Numbered from the stretch's first letter, positions 29,263 through 38,348 are shown. The stretch: 64,000 nucleotides of DNA from Leucobacter insecticola (GCF_011382965.1 NZ_CP049934.1:868001-932000), one strand, 5' to 3'. Translations and numbers: made by a program. Notes: generated by a model from the sequence alone, not told the origin.

Positions 29263-29700
29263 ATGCGGATCGATGATTCACGCCCCATATGGGCGCAGCT
29301 CGTCACCGAGTTCTGTCGTCGCATCGCGGCGGGGGAATGGGTCGCGGGCAATAAGGTGCCGTCCGTGCGTGAGCTTGCACTGGAGCTCAGTGTGAATCCC
29401 AACACGGTGCAAAAGGCGCTGGGTGAGGTCGACCGGTTGGGCCTTACTCTTGCCGAGCGCACCGCCGGTCGCTTTGTCACGAGCGACGCTGACGCGATCG
29501 CGCGGCAGCGGGCCTCGCTGGCCGCCGCAACCGCCAGCGAGTTCGCCCGGGTCGCGGCGGGGGTCGGCATGTCCCTGCCCGAGGCGACCACGCTGCTCGC
29601 CGAGCAGTGGGCGGTGAACGGCCGCGCCGATCCTGAACCTGGCGCGCCGAGCACCACACCACAGACCACCACAGACCACCACAGAAAGGATCCCCGATGA
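29263..29700 (+). CDS. GntR family regulator, YtrA subfamily
   Basis: Short repressor of 145 aa: winged helix at residues about 8-75 (PIWAQLVTEFCRRIAAGEW, VPSVRELALELSVNPNTVQK) and only a short C-terminal tail, as in YtrA proteins that control adjacent ABC exporters. ATG 29263 follows GAGAGGAGAA. Its C-terminus is encoded by a tandem ACCACAGACC decamer repeat (about 29654-29683). Its stop overlaps the ATG of the ABC ATPase. Confidence 0.92.
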   Translation: MRIDDSRPIWAQLVTEFCRRIAAGEWVAGNKVPSVRELALELSVNPNTVQKALGEVDRLGLTLAERTAGRFVTSDADAIARQRASLAAATASEFARVAAGVGMSLPEATTLLAEQWAVNGRADPEPGAPSTTPQTTTDHHRKDPR

Positions 29701-30407
29701 GCGCGCACACGCAGCCGGTGATCGAGGTCTCCGGCCTCACCAAGAAGTACCGCGGGCGAGCCGCGCTGAGCGGGCTCGACCTGAGCCTGCAACCCGGGCA
29801 GATCGTCGGATTGATGGGCGACAATGGATCGGGCAAAACCACCCTCCTCAAGATTCTCGCGGGTGTGCTCGCAGACTGGGAAGGCTCCGTCCGGATCGCC
29901 GGTCACGCACCCGGCCCCGAATCAAAAGCGCTCGTGTCGTTTCTTCCCGACGCTTCGTTCCTGCCGGATCGACATCGCCCGGCCGACGCGATCGCGCAGT
30001 ACGCCAGGTTCTTCGCCGATTTTGACGAGGAAAAAGCAACACAGATGATCGACTTCTTTGGACTGCCGTGGGATCGCAGCCTCAAGGAAATGTCGAAGGG
30101 GATGCGCGAGAAGCTGCAGATCTCCCTCGCGATGTCGCGCCAGGCGCGGGTGTACCTGCTCGACGAGCCCATCTCGGGCGTGGATCCCGCGTCGCGAGAC
30201 GTGATCCTGAAAGGGATCCTCTCGAACTTCGCAGAAGACGCGCTGCTGCTCGTCTCAACCCATCTCATCCAAGACGTCGAAGCGATTGTTGATTCGGTTG
30301 TGTTTCTGCGCGGCGGCCAAGTGATGCTCGCTGGCGATGCCGACGCGCTCCGCACCGAACACGGCAGCAGTCTCGACGCACTCTTTCGAAAGGTGTATGC
30401 AGCATGA
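29697..30407 (+). CDS. ABC transporter ATP-binding protein
   Basis: ATPase of 236 aa with Walker A GDNGSGKTT, Walker B VYLLDEPISGVD, and H-loop LVSTHLI. The signature position reads MSKGMREKLQISLAM, a degenerate LSGGQ as in YtrB-like exporters. It overlaps both neighbours by 4 nt, so it is co-translated with the GntR regulator and the permease. The substrate is unknown; this family often responds to cell-wall stress. Confidence 0.92.
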   Translation: MSAHTQPVIEVSGLTKKYRGRAALSGLDLSLQPGQIVGLMGDNGSGKTTLLKILAGVLADWEGSVRIAGHAPGPESKALVSFLPDASFLPDRHRPADAIAQYARFFADFDEEKATQMIDFFGLPWDRSLKEMSKGMREKLQISLAMSRQARVYLLDEPISGVDPASRDVILKGILSNFAEDALLLVSTHLIQDVEAIVDSVVFLRGGQVMLAGDADALRTEHGSSLDALFRKVYAA

Positions 30408-31237
30408 TCGGCACACTGATTGCCCAAGAATGGCGCGCAACCCGCAAGTGGTTGCTGGCGACGGTGGGTATCGCGCTCTTGGCGGCCGCGGTATCCTTGG
30501 TTCCCGGGCTGATGCGGGTGCCGATCCTGAGCGAGTTCGGCTATGTTGTTGCGATCATCGCCATCGCGCTGATCACCCCCACGGTGCTCGGTCTACTCGT
30601 CGAGAACTACTGGCGCACGATGCACGGGCGCGAGGGGTACTTCACCATGACGCTGCCCGTGCGTGGCCGGACGATCTTCACCGCGAAGGTGCTCTACGGA
30701 GCGCTGGTTGCGTTGATCGGGGTCGTGCTGACTCTGGCGGGCGTCCTCGGAGTGAGCCTTGTGCTCATTACTGCGCAAGGCGGGGACGTGCAGGCACAAG
30801 CGCAAGCCGCGCTGGCTGTATTTGACGGGCCGATGATCTGGTTCCTCGTGTGTGCGGTGGTGGTGCAGGCGCTTGTCGCGGTGATGGCCGGTGCAGCGGC
30901 GATGTCGGTTGGCGCGACGGCTCGGTTCAACCACCTCGGCTTTGGTGCGCCGGTGCTCGGCATCGTGTTCTTCTATCTCGCGCTGCAGTTCGTCGACCTC
31001 CTCGCGATGCTGTTTGTGCCGCTCGGGATCCGGGTCGACGCTGCTGGCGGCAGTGAGTTTGTTGCTCAGGGTACGCTCGACGACTTCGTCCAAGCCCTTG
31101 GGGACCTGTCGGCTGCGGCACCGGAACCGCAGTCGGTCGTCATCGGTCTGGGGATGGTGTTCGTGAACCTCGCCGCGGTGATCCTGCTGGCCTGGTGGGG
31201 ATCGCGGTCGGTTGATCGGCACATCTCGCTGCGATAG
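30404..31237 (+). CDS. ABC-type exporter membrane subunit
   Basis: Membrane protein of 277 aa with about six hydrophobic segments, beginning WLLATVGIALLAAAVSLVPG and including YVVAIIAIALITPTVLGLLV. No recognised substrate motif. The start overlaps the ATPase stop, and the two proteins would form the exporter regulated by the GntR gene at the head of the operon. Family assignment rests on context and hydropathy. Confidence 0.85.
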   Translation: MIGTLIAQEWRATRKWLLATVGIALLAAAVSLVPGLMRVPILSEFGYVVAIIAIALITPTVLGLLVENYWRTMHGREGYFTMTLPVRGRTIFTAKVLYGALVALIGVVLTLAGVLGVSLVLITAQGGDVQAQAQAALAVFDGPMIWFLVCAVVVQALVAVMAGAAAMSVGATARFNHLGFGAPVLGIVFFYLALQFVDLLAMLFVPLGIRVDAAGGSEFVAQGTLDDFVQALGDLSAAAPEPQSVVIGLGMVFVNLAAVILLAWWGSRSVDRHISLR

Positions 31238-31337
31238 GTGGGCTCGCGTGGTGCCCGGGACATCAGTGATGCCCGGGCGCCACAACTGGAGGTTCTAGCC
31301 GAGCGCGCGGGTGTGGCCGCAATCTCCTGAAGCTGCA

Positions 31338-31437
31338 GGGTGTCAGGGCGGGATGCAGCGTGACGCGTGTGCGCAGATGGTTCTTATGGGTCGGGATAAA
31401 AACGAACTGCGCACACAACGACCCCCCGTCGCACCCC
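31338..31437. repeat. Intergenic nested dyad element
   Basis: Inner arms GTGTGCGCAG (31367-31376) and CTGCGCACAC (31407-31416) are perfect; the pairing extends imperfectly into the loop (GTTCTTAT / ATAAAAACGAAC). Outer stretches at 31338-31356 and 31417-31437 are also imperfect inverse copies. Located between two ABC operons in the same orientation. It may terminate the first. Confidence 0.65.
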
Positions 31438-31475
31438 GGCGGAGCACGCGGCACCCGAGGAGTAGAGTGAACAGC

Positions 31476-32195
31476 ATGGAGCAACCGACGGTTCTTGTGC
31501 GCGATCTCAGGGTGAAACGCGGCCGTAAATCAGTGTTCGATGGCATCGGCTTCGATATTCCGCGGGGCGAGGTGACCGGCCTCTTGGGGCCTTCCGGCTG
31601 CGGCAAAACCACGCTGCTGCGCGCGATTGTCGGCGTGCAAGCGGGGGTTGCCGGGGATGTGACGGTGCTCGGCGAGGCTGCAGGATCCCGCTCTCTCCGC
31701 CATCGCGTCGCCTATGCAACGCAGGCAGCCTCGGTTTACGACGATCTGTCGGTGCGGCAGAATCTGAGCTTCTTCGCGAAGGCTCTGGGCGCACCGCGCG
31801 GCGACGAGGATCGTGTCATCGACCTTGTTGGCTTGCGGGAGCAGGCGGGGCGCCGGGTCGAGGCCCTGAGCGGCGGCCAGCGCAACCGGGTGTCGCTCGC
31901 GGCGGCGCTGCTCGGATCACCAGAACTGATCGTGCTCGACGAGCCGACCGTGGGGCTGGATCCGGTGCTGCGGGCCGAACTGTGGGCGCTGTTCCGAAGA
32001 CTCGCGAGCCAAGGAGCGACACTCATCGTCAGCAGCCACGTGATGGATGAAGCTCTGCACTGCGACCGGCTGATCCTGCTGCGCGAGGGCGAGATCGTCG
32101 CTGACACGACGCCCACAAAACTGCTCGAGGAGACCGGGCAGCGTGATCCCGAGGCAGCGTTTCTTGCTGTGATCGAGAGCGGGGAGGCGTCGTGA
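31476..32195 (+). CDS. ABC transporter ATP-binding protein
   Basis: ATPase of 239 aa: Walker A GPSGCGKTTLL, signature LSGGQRNRVSLAAAL, Walker B LIVLDEPTVGLD, H-loop IVSSHVMDEA. The arrangement is of the ABC-2 drug/lipid exporter type. ATG 31476 starts the conserved domain; the frame is open to 31311 but that stretch contains the dyad element. The stop overlaps the permease start. Confidence 0.92.
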   Translation: MEQPTVLVRDLRVKRGRKSVFDGIGFDIPRGEVTGLLGPSGCGKTTLLRAIVGVQAGVAGDVTVLGEAAGSRSLRHRVAYATQAASVYDDLSVRQNLSFFAKALGAPRGDEDRVIDLVGLREQAGRRVEALSGGQRNRVSLAAALLGSPELIVLDEPTVGLDPVLRAELWALFRRLASQGATLIVSSHVMDEALHCDRLILLREGEIVADTTPTKLLEETGQRDPEAAFLAVIESGEAS

Positions 32196-32926
32196 ACCCG
32201 AATCGGACCCTCGCCGTCGCCGGGCGCGTGCTGCGGCAGCTCGCCCACGACCCCAGATCCATCGTGCTCCTGATGCTCGCCCCGAGCCTGCTGGTGGGGC
32301 TGTTTTCCTGGCTGTTCAGCGAGCAGGAGGGCACTTTCGACCGGTTTGGCGGGCCGCTTCTCGCCCTCTTTCCCTTTGTCCTGATGTTCATCATCACCTC
32401 GGTGACCACCCTGCGTGAGCGGCGATCCGGCACTCTCGAACGGCTGATGTCCACGCCGCTCGGCAAGGGCGACTTCATTGTGGGGTACGGGATCGCGTTC
32501 GGGATCGCGGCGACCGTGCAGGCGGTCGTGACCGTGACCTTCGCGGTCGTGGTGTGCGGACTGGAGGTCGCGGGCCCCACGTGGCAACTCGGTGCTGTTG
32601 CGGTGGTGGACGCCCTGCTCGGCACCGCGTTGGGGCTTCTCGCGAGCGCGTTCGCGCGCACGGAGTTTCAGGCGGTGCAGTTCATGCCGGTGGTGGTGTT
32701 CCCGCAGATCATTCTGGGTGGCCTATTCATGCCTCGGGATCAGATGCCGGACGTGCTCACCGCCATTTCTGACTGGCTGCCGCTGAGTTATGCGATTGAC
32801 GCGGTGACGGCGGTCACCGATGGCAGCGAAGGCTGGGATCTGGGCCGTCCGCTCGTGATTATTGCGGCTGTGACGGTGGTGGCGCTCGTGGTGGCCGCGG
32901 CGACGCTGCGGAGGCGTTCGCCGTAG
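32192..32926 (+). CDS. ABC-2 type transporter permease
   Basis: Membrane subunit of 244 aa with six hydrophobic segments. The conserved ABC-2 pattern is visible in LRERRSGTLERLMSTPL and FPQIILGGLFMPRDQMP. GTG start at 32192 overlaps the ATPase stop by 4 nt. With that ATPase it forms an exporter of unknown substrate. Confidence 0.92.
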   Translation: MNPNRTLAVAGRVLRQLAHDPRSIVLLMLAPSLLVGLFSWLFSEQEGTFDRFGGPLLALFPFVLMFIITSVTTLRERRSGTLERLMSTPLGKGDFIVGYGIAFGIAATVQAVVTVTFAVVVCGLEVAGPTWQLGAVAVVDALLGTALGLLASAFARTEFQAVQFMPVVVFPQIILGGLFMPRDQMPDVLTAISDWLPLSYAIDAVTAVTDGSEGWDLGRPLVIIAAVTVVALVVAAATLRRRSP

Positions 32927-32994
32927 GCGGGGCGTCGTCCGTGAGGAACACCGTGCTCCTCTCCAGTTAAGGCGGTGTCTGTAGACTGTGCGAT

Positions 32995-33444
32995 GTGGTT
33001 AATCCAGACATTCAAGGCCGGGTCTACCCCGAGACCGCCCCGTATCTTGTTGGCCGTGAGAAGGTTCGCGAGTTCGCCCGCGCTGTGCAGAGCGAATCCC
33101 CGCTTCACTTCGATCCCGCAGCCGCGCGCGCGGCGGGCTTCAGCGACGTCATCGCACCTCCGACGTTTGCCGTGACGGTGCAGGAATCGACGCTCGCACA
33201 GTTACTCGCTGACGATGAAGCCGGGGTTGATTTCAGCAGGGTGGTGCACGGGGATCAGCGCTTCAGCTATTCGCGTCCGATCGTCGCGGGTGATGAGCTC
33301 ACGGCCACCCTCACGATCACAGCGGTGAAGCAGCTGAGGGGACATTCGATGGTGACGGCGTCGAGCGAGATTGTTGACGAGAGCGGCGCCCACGTGGTGA
33401 CCGCGATCTCCACGCTCGTGGTCCGCGGGGAGGACGCAGCATGA
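32995..33444 (+). CDS. MaoC-family dehydratase subunit (HadA/HadC-like, FAS1-like N-terminal domain)
   Basis: 149-aa hot-dog fold protein: GRVYPETAPYLVGREKVREF, ESPLHFDPAAARAAGF, VIAPPTFA, VVHGDQRFSYSRPI. This matches the N-terminal half of actinobacterial (3R)-hydroxyacyl dehydratases of the HadA/C type. It overlaps the following MaoC gene, its likely partner; together they would dehydrate beta-hydroxyacyl thioesters. GTG 32995 is the start. As in other actinobacteria the pair lies beside murB. Confidence 0.9.
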   Translation: MVNPDIQGRVYPETAPYLVGREKVREFARAVQSESPLHFDPAAARAAGFSDVIAPPTFAVTVQESTLAQLLADDEAGVDFSRVVHGDQRFSYSRPIVAGDELTATLTITAVKQLRGHSMVTASSEIVDESGAHVVTAISTLVVRGEDAA

Positions 33445-33869
33445 GTCAGGCAGCAGTCTTTGATCAGCTCGTAGTTGGCGAGGTTGTTGCGGAACGTGAG
33501 CTGCTGCTCACCCGTGACTCGCTCGTGCGGTATGCCGGTGCCTCGGGCGATTTCAACCCCATCCACTACCGTGATGACTTCGCGCAGTCGGTGGGGTTGC
33601 CGGGCGTGCTCGCCCACGGGATGCTGACCATGGGCGTTGCAGGATCCGTCGCCACGGAGTGGCTGGGAGCGGCCGGCTGGGTGCAGGATTTCCAGTCGCG
33701 ATTCACCCGCCCCGTGCCGGTTGACGCGCAGGCGGGCGCAGCGATCACCGTCACCGCAACGGTCGGCGCCCTCGATTCCGAGGCCCGAACTGCTCGCATC
33801 GATCTGAAGGTCGTGTTTGACGGCTCGACCGTGCTGGGCAAAGCGCAGTTGGTGGCGGCGTTCGCGTGA
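33441..33869 (+). CDS. MaoC-family dehydratase subunit (HadB-like)
   Basis: 142-aa catalytic partner with the hydratase motif: YAGASGDFNPIHYRDDFA supplies Asp and His, and LPGVLAHGMLTMG completes the hot-dog helix. It is coupled at both ends: ATG overlaps the preceding stop, and its stop overlaps the murB GTG. Forms with the upstream protein a heterodimeric hydroxyacyl dehydratase; whether the substrate is ACP- or CoA-bound is unknown. Confidence 0.92.
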   Translation: MSQAAVFDQLVVGEVVAERELLLTRDSLVRYAGASGDFNPIHYRDDFAQSVGLPGVLAHGMLTMGVAGSVATEWLGAAGWVQDFQSRFTRPVPVDAQAGAAITVTATVGALDSEARTARIDLKVVFDGSTVLGKAQLVAAFA

Positions 33870-35044
33870 GCTACCCGGATATCGTGCCGGAGCCCGATGG
33901 CGACGGGACCCTCTTTGCGGAGCTGACCACGATGCGCGTCGGCGGCCCGGCCGAGCGGCTGCTCGTGGCTCACAGCACCGAGGAACTGATCGCGCACGCC
34001 ACAGCGCTCTGGGATGATGAAGAACCCTGGATGCTGCTCGGCGGCGGATCGAACACGGTTGTCTCTGACGAGGGATTTCCCGGCACCGCGTTGCTCGCGC
34101 GCAACACCGGCGCGGCGCCCGTTGCGCCAGCGGCCGGCGAAGCAGCCACCCCACCCGGCTTTGTGCGGCTCAGGGTGCAGGCCGGTCACAACTGGGACGC
34201 GCTCGTCGCCGCCTGCGTTGATCGTGGCTGGGCGGGAATCGAAGCGCTCTCGGGGATCCCAGGCCTCGCAGGAGCAGCCCCGGTACAGAATATTGGTGCC
34301 TACGGCCAGGAGCTGTCGCAGGTGTTGCACTCCATCGAGTTCCTTGACCGCGATTCCGGGGCCGTCCGTCGCATGGACGCCGCAGAGCTTGAACTCGGCT
34401 ACCGGGACTCGATCCTCAAGCGCGGCCTCGAGGGTGTGGTGCTGTCAATCGACCTGCTGCTGACGGAGGCAGCGGAGACGACGGATCCGACGGCGCCGGT
34501 CGCGTACGCTCAACTCGCCAACGCCCTCGGCGTAAATCTTGGCGACCGGGTACCGATCCGGTTGCTGCGCGACTCTGTGCTGCGCCTGCGCGCGGCAAAG
34601 GGCATGGTGCTTGACAGCGACGATCACGACTCGTGGAGCTCGGGATCCTTCTTCACGAACCCGATCGTGTCCGCGAGGTTCGCCAGGAGCCTCCCTGCCG
34701 ACGCTCCCCGTTTCCCTCTCCACGAGGAGGAACCACAGCCCGCTGTCACCTCGTTTGAGGAACTCGCGGCCGGAGTGCCCATGCGTCTGCCACAGCCCGC
34801 ACCCGAGCCCATGGTCAAGCTGTCCGCCGCCTGGCTGATCGAACACTCGGGGGTTGCGCGCGGGTTCAGGCTGCCAGGATCCGGTGCCGCGATCTCCTCC
34901 AAACACACGCTCGCGATCACCAATCGCGGAGGGGCATCGGCCGCCGAGGTTGCGGAGTTGGCGCGATTCGTGGTGGAGCGGGTGCGACAGGAGTTCGGGA
35001 TCATCATGGTGCCCGAACCCAAGCTGTATGGGCTGGAAATCTAG
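33866..35044 (+). CDS. murB: UDP-N-acetylmuramate dehydrogenase
   Basis: Reduces UDP-GlcNAc-enolpyruvate to UDP-MurNAc in peptidoglycan synthesis, 392 aa. FAD-binding features: TTMRVGGPAERLLVA, WMLLGGGSNTVVSD, GIEALSGIPGLAGAAPVQN, IGAYGQE. C-terminal SSGSFFTNPIV holds the catalytic Ser, and KLSAAWLIEHSG and the final MVPEPKLYG the Glu. It is longer than E. coli-type enzymes through an insert near residues 195-225. The GTG start overlaps the dehydratase stop. Confidence 0.95.
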   Translation: MSYPDIVPEPDGDGTLFAELTTMRVGGPAERLLVAHSTEELIAHATALWDDEEPWMLLGGGSNTVVSDEGFPGTALLARNTGAAPVAPAAGEAATPPGFVRLRVQAGHNWDALVAACVDRGWAGIEALSGIPGLAGAAPVQNIGAYGQELSQVLHSIEFLDRDSGAVRRMDAAELELGYRDSILKRGLEGVVLSIDLLLTEAAETTDPTAPVAYAQLANALGVNLGDRVPIRLLRDSVLRLRAAKGMVLDSDDHDSWSSGSFFTNPIVSARFARSLPADAPRFPLHEEEPQPAVTSFEELAAGVPMRLPQPAPEPMVKLSAAWLIEHSGVARGFRLPGSGAAISSKHTLAITNRGGASAAEVAELARFVVERVRQEFGIIMVPEPKLYGLEI

Positions 35045-35799
35045 TGTCGGGTCTTTCGGCGGTGGCACCCGCTGAGAGGGCGTGGATCCGGGCTGCTCGG
35101 ATCCAGGTGGTTGGGCACGGTCGTCTCGGCACCGCGATTGATGCTGCGCTGCGAGCTGCCGGAGCCGAGATGGCACCGATTGGCGGCCGCGGATCTGATG
35201 GCGCGGACGCCGATATTGTGCTGCTCGCGGTACCGGATGCCCAGATTCGAGATGCCGCGTCGGCCATTGCCCCCGGGCCGCTCGTTGGGCATCTTTCGGG
35301 CATCACCTTGCTCGCTGACGTGCAGCCGCGCGTGGCGTTTGCGCTGCACCCGCTGCTCACCGTGACGGGCCCCGGCGCTTCGTTTGCGGGGGTCTTTGCC
35401 GCGATTGCAGGGGCAAACGAGACCGCGCTGAACACGGCGCGTGCGCTCGCGGAACTGCTCGACATGCGGCCGTTCGAGGTCGCCGATGAGGATCGCACCG
35501 CATACCACGCGGCCGCGTCGATCGCATCAAACTTTCTCGTCACCCTCGAGGGCGTCGCCGAGCAGCTGGCCGCGTCGGCCGGGGTGCCGCGCGCCGCGCT
35601 TGTGCCCCTCGCTGCGGCCGCCCTCCGAAACTTTGAGGCGCTTGGCGCTCGGGATGCTCTCACCGGGCCTATCTCGCGCGGTGACGAGGCAACGGTTGCT
35701 AGGCAGCGTGAGGCCGTTGCGGAGCGTCTGCCGGATCAGCTTGGACTTTTCGATGCGCTCGTCACCCACACCCGCAAGCTTTCCGGAGGGACCTCGTGA
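35044..35799 (+). CDS. Rossmann-fold DUF2520 protein
   Basis: 251 aa. The N-terminal NAD(P)-binding motif is IQVVGHGRLGTAIDAALRAAG, followed by IVLLAVPDAQIRDAA and VGHLSGI; the C-terminal helical half has AYHAAASIASNFLV, characteristic of DUF2520 proteins such as mycobacterial Rv3603c, which likewise precedes panC. The fold resembles ketopantoate and pyrroline-5-carboxylate reductases. No other ketopantoate reductase is seen here, so a role in pantothenate synthesis is plausible, but unproven. Stop overlaps the panC start; the start overlaps murB's stop. Confidence 0.88.
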   Translation: MSGLSAVAPAERAWIRAARIQVVGHGRLGTAIDAALRAAGAEMAPIGGRGSDGADADIVLLAVPDAQIRDAASAIAPGPLVGHLSGITLLADVQPRVAFALHPLLTVTGPGASFAGVFAAIAGANETALNTARALAELLDMRPFEVADEDRTAYHAAASIASNFLVTLEGVAEQLAASAGVPRAALVPLAAAALRNFEALGARDALTGPISRGDEATVARQREAVAERLPDQLGLFDALVTHTRKLSGGTS

Positions 35800-36662
35800 G
35801 GATCGTTCGCACTATCCACGAGCTGCGAGACGCGTTGCAGTCGGTGCGCACCGGCGGTTCGATTGGCGCAGCCCGTGTGGGCATGGTTCCCACGATGGGG
35901 GCGCTGCACGAGGGACACCTCTCGCTCGTGCGCACGGCCCGCGCCGAGAACGACTGCGTGGTGATGTCGATCTTCGTGAACCCGACGCAGTTTGGCGAGG
36001 CCGCTGACCTTGCGGCATACCCGCGGCAAGAGGCGCAAGATGTTGAGCTCGCCGAGAGCGCCGGGGTGGATCTCGTTTTTGCCCCCTCGGTCGCCGAGAT
36101 GTACCCGACCGGTTTCGCCACCGCGGTGCACGTATCGGGGCCGCTGACCGAGGTGCTTGAGGGTGCCGGAAGGGGCAGCGCCCATTTCGACGGGGTCGCG
36201 ACGATCGTGTCAAAGCTGTTGCTCGCAGTCCTCCCCGACAACGCCTACTTCGGCCAGAAGGACGCCCAACAGCTGCGTGTGGTGCAGCGCATGACGCAGG
36301 ATCTCGGGATCCCGACCCGGATCCGCAGCTGCCCGACGCTGCGTGACGAGGACGGCCTCGCGCTGTCGAGCCGGAACGCGCTGCTCAGTGACACCGAGCG
36401 AGCGAGCGCGTCAAGGATCCCGAGCGCCCTCACCGCGGTGACCGCCGCGCTCGCGGCGGGTGACATCTCGGTTTCTCGCCTGCGGGCGGTGGCCGAGGAG
36501 GTCCTTGTCGGCGGGAATCTTGACGTTGAATACGTGGAGATCGTGGATCCCGATACCTTTGAATCAGTGAAGTTTGTTGAACGTCCCGCCCTGTGCGCGA
36601 TTGCGGCGCGAGTGGGTACTGTCAGACTGATTGATAACACCCTGCTTGTGCCGCAGCGGTGA
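35796..36662 (+). CDS. panC: Pantoate--beta-alanine ligase
   Basis: Joins pantoate and beta-alanine with ATP to give pantothenate, 288 aa. Signature motifs are VPTMGALHEGHLSLVR, SIFVNPTQFG, YPRQEAQDVEL, FDGVATIVSKL, FGQKDAQQL and LALSSRNALLS. GTG 35796 overlaps the stop of the DUF2520 gene. panB follows after 29 bp with its own ribosome-binding site. Confidence 0.96.
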   Translation: MRIVRTIHELRDALQSVRTGGSIGAARVGMVPTMGALHEGHLSLVRTARAENDCVVMSIFVNPTQFGEAADLAAYPRQEAQDVELAESAGVDLVFAPSVAEMYPTGFATAVHVSGPLTEVLEGAGRGSAHFDGVATIVSKLLLAVLPDNAYFGQKDAQQLRVVQRMTQDLGIPTRIRSCPTLRDEDGLALSSRNALLSDTERASASRIPSALTAVTAALAAGDISVSRLRAVAEEVLVGGNLDVEYVEIVDPDTFESVKFVERPALCAIAARVGTVRLIDNTLLVPQR

Positions 36663-36691
36663 TCATCCCCATACCGTCAAGGAGAGCCCAG

Positions 36692-37540
36692 ATGTCACGG
36701 GTAAGTATTCCCCGCCTGATCGAGAAGCGAGAAAAGCGGGAACCGATCGTGATGGTGACCGCCTACGACTATCCGGCGGCGCGCGCCGTCGAACGCGCCG
36801 GTGTCGACATGGTGTTGGTGGGCGACTCGGGCGCGCAAGTGCTTCTCGGCTACGCCTCCACGGTGGAGGTGTCAGTTGAGGAGATGCTGATGATGTCGAA
36901 GGCGGTGCGGCGCGGCACCGAGTCGGCGTTTATGGTGAGCGATCTCCCCTTCGGCAGCACCGAGGAGTCAGACGTGCAGGCCGTGCAGACCGCCGTGCGT
37001 TTCGTGCGGGAGGCGGGTGTTGATGCGGTGAAGCTTGAGGGGGCCAACGAGTCTCGCTTGAGCAGGATCCGCGCGATTGTGGCCGCCGGGATCCCGGTCG
37101 TCGGGCATATCGGTCTCACCCCGCAGACCGCGACCGCTCTCGGCGGCCTGCGCGCGCAGGGGCGTACCATCGAGAGTGCCGAGCGGCTCGTCGGTGAAGG
37201 GCTTGCTGTGCAGGCCGCGGGAGCGTTTTGCCTGGTCATTGAGGCGGTGCCTTCGGAGGTTGTGGACGTGCTGCGCGAGGCGCTCACGATTCCGATCATC
37301 GGGATCGGCGCGGGCAAAGCGGATGGCCAGGTGCTGGTGCTGCACGATCTGCTCGGGATCACCGAGGGCAAGACCGCGAAGTTTGTGAAAACGTTTGGGA
37401 CCATCGGTGATGATACGGTCGCCGCGATTGCCGCCTACGCTGACGAGGTGCGTGCGGGATCCTTCCCGGCCCCCGAACACCAGTACCCTGTCACCCCCGA
37501 GGCCGTTGAAGCGGCCCGCGCGGCCCTGCTTCGCGCCTGA
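36692..37540 (+). CDS. panB: 3-methyl-2-oxobutanoate hydroxymethyltransferase
   Basis: First committed step to pantoate, 282 aa: transfers a hydroxymethyl group from methylene-THF to ketoisovalerate. TIM-barrel motifs VMVTAYDYPAARA, VLVGDSGAQVLLGY, DAVKLEGA, VVGHIGLTPQ, IGIGAGKADGQVLVLHDLLG are present. ATG 36692 follows AAGGAGA; the frame is open further upstream. panD is not in the window. Confidence 0.95.
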   Translation: MSRVSIPRLIEKREKREPIVMVTAYDYPAARAVERAGVDMVLVGDSGAQVLLGYASTVEVSVEEMLMMSKAVRRGTESAFMVSDLPFGSTEESDVQAVQTAVRFVREAGVDAVKLEGANESRLSRIRAIVAAGIPVVGHIGLTPQTATALGGLRAQGRTIESAERLVGEGLAVQAAGAFCLVIEAVPSEVVDVLREALTIPIIGIGAGKADGQVLVLHDLLGITEGKTAKFVKTFGTIGDDTVAAIAAYADEVRAGSFPAPEHQYPVTPEAVEAARAALLRA

Positions 37541-37549
37541 ACCCCGGCC

Positions 37550-38263
37550 TCAGCCTCGCGCGGCGGTGAGTTGGAACTCGACGAAGCCCGTCGGCTCCAC
37601 CGACACGAAACCGAGATTTGGGGCGGTCACCCCGAAATCAGCGAAGGTGATCGGGATCGATCCTGCAATCGCGGCGGTCGTGCCGTCGCTGCGCACCTCC
37701 ACGGCCACCGTGACATCACGGGTGACTCCCGCGATCGTCAGATCCCCGGTCGCCTCAGCCTGCACCACATCGCCCGAGTCGGGAGCGGAGGACAGGGTCA
37801 CCGGCTGGGTGAGCGTGAACGTCGCGGCAGGGTGTTCATCCACACGCAGCGCCTGATCCCGGAAGTAGGAGTCGCGCTGGGGACTGTCAGTCGTAATCGA
37901 CGCAACATCGACCGTCAGCTCCGTCTGCTGCAGCGTGAGCCCGGTCTCGTCGATCGTGAAGGAGCCGCTCACCTTGTCGGTGCGACCGGTGACGGTGACG
38001 TCGGTGCCGTTCAGGACCTCGTCGACGCGGTAGCCGGCTTCGGAGTTGTCGCTGATCCTCCAGCTTCCGGCAAGGGCGGCAGGGTCGAGCGGCTTCCCCG
38101 AATCCATCAGCCCCTCGCTGGCGCTCAGCGTCGGCGCTTCCGCCGCGGGAGCAGCAATGAAGTCGCGATAGATGATCGGTCCCGCAATCGCTGCCGTCGC
38201 GCCGAGCATCAGTATGCCGACCCCGACACCGATCAGCACCCTCTGAGACTTCTCCACGATCAC
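37550..38263 (-). CDS. YceI family protein, membrane-anchored
   Basis: 237 aa with an N-terminal membrane helix (VLIGVGVGILMLGATAAIA) and an extracellular YceI beta-barrel, a lipocalin-like polyisoprenoid-binding fold: GSWRISDNSEAGYRV, KVSGSFTID, DSYFRDQALRVDEHPAATF, VTVAVEVR and a C-terminal FVEFQLTA. Function in the cell is unknown; the family binds isoprenoid quinones. Convergent with panB, 9 bp apart. Confidence 0.9.
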   Translation of the reverse strand: MIVEKSQRVLIGVGVGILMLGATAAIAGPIIYRDFIAAPAAEAPTLSASEGLMDSGKPLDPAALAGSWRISDNSEAGYRVDEVLNGTDVTVTGRTDKVSGSFTIDETGLTLQQTELTVDVASITTDSPQRDSYFRDQALRVDEHPAATFTLTQPVTLSSAPDSGDVVQAEATGDLTIAGVTRDVTVAVEVRSDGTTAAIAGSIPITFADFGVTAPNLGFVSVEPTGFVEFQLTAARG

Positions 38264-38348
38264 TCCTCAACGCTGACTGTGGAACCAAACATGTCAGATT
38301 CCGCAATGAAACGCCTCCGAGAGTGTCGGGAGGAAGCTGGCAATCGCG

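Noticed and set aside
28929-29906. 325-codon minus-strand frame across the GntR gene
   Set aside because: Overlaps the true methyltransferase start and the GntR gene; only its MSETRTTTPASG part is real, as the repaired N-terminus of the methyltransferase.
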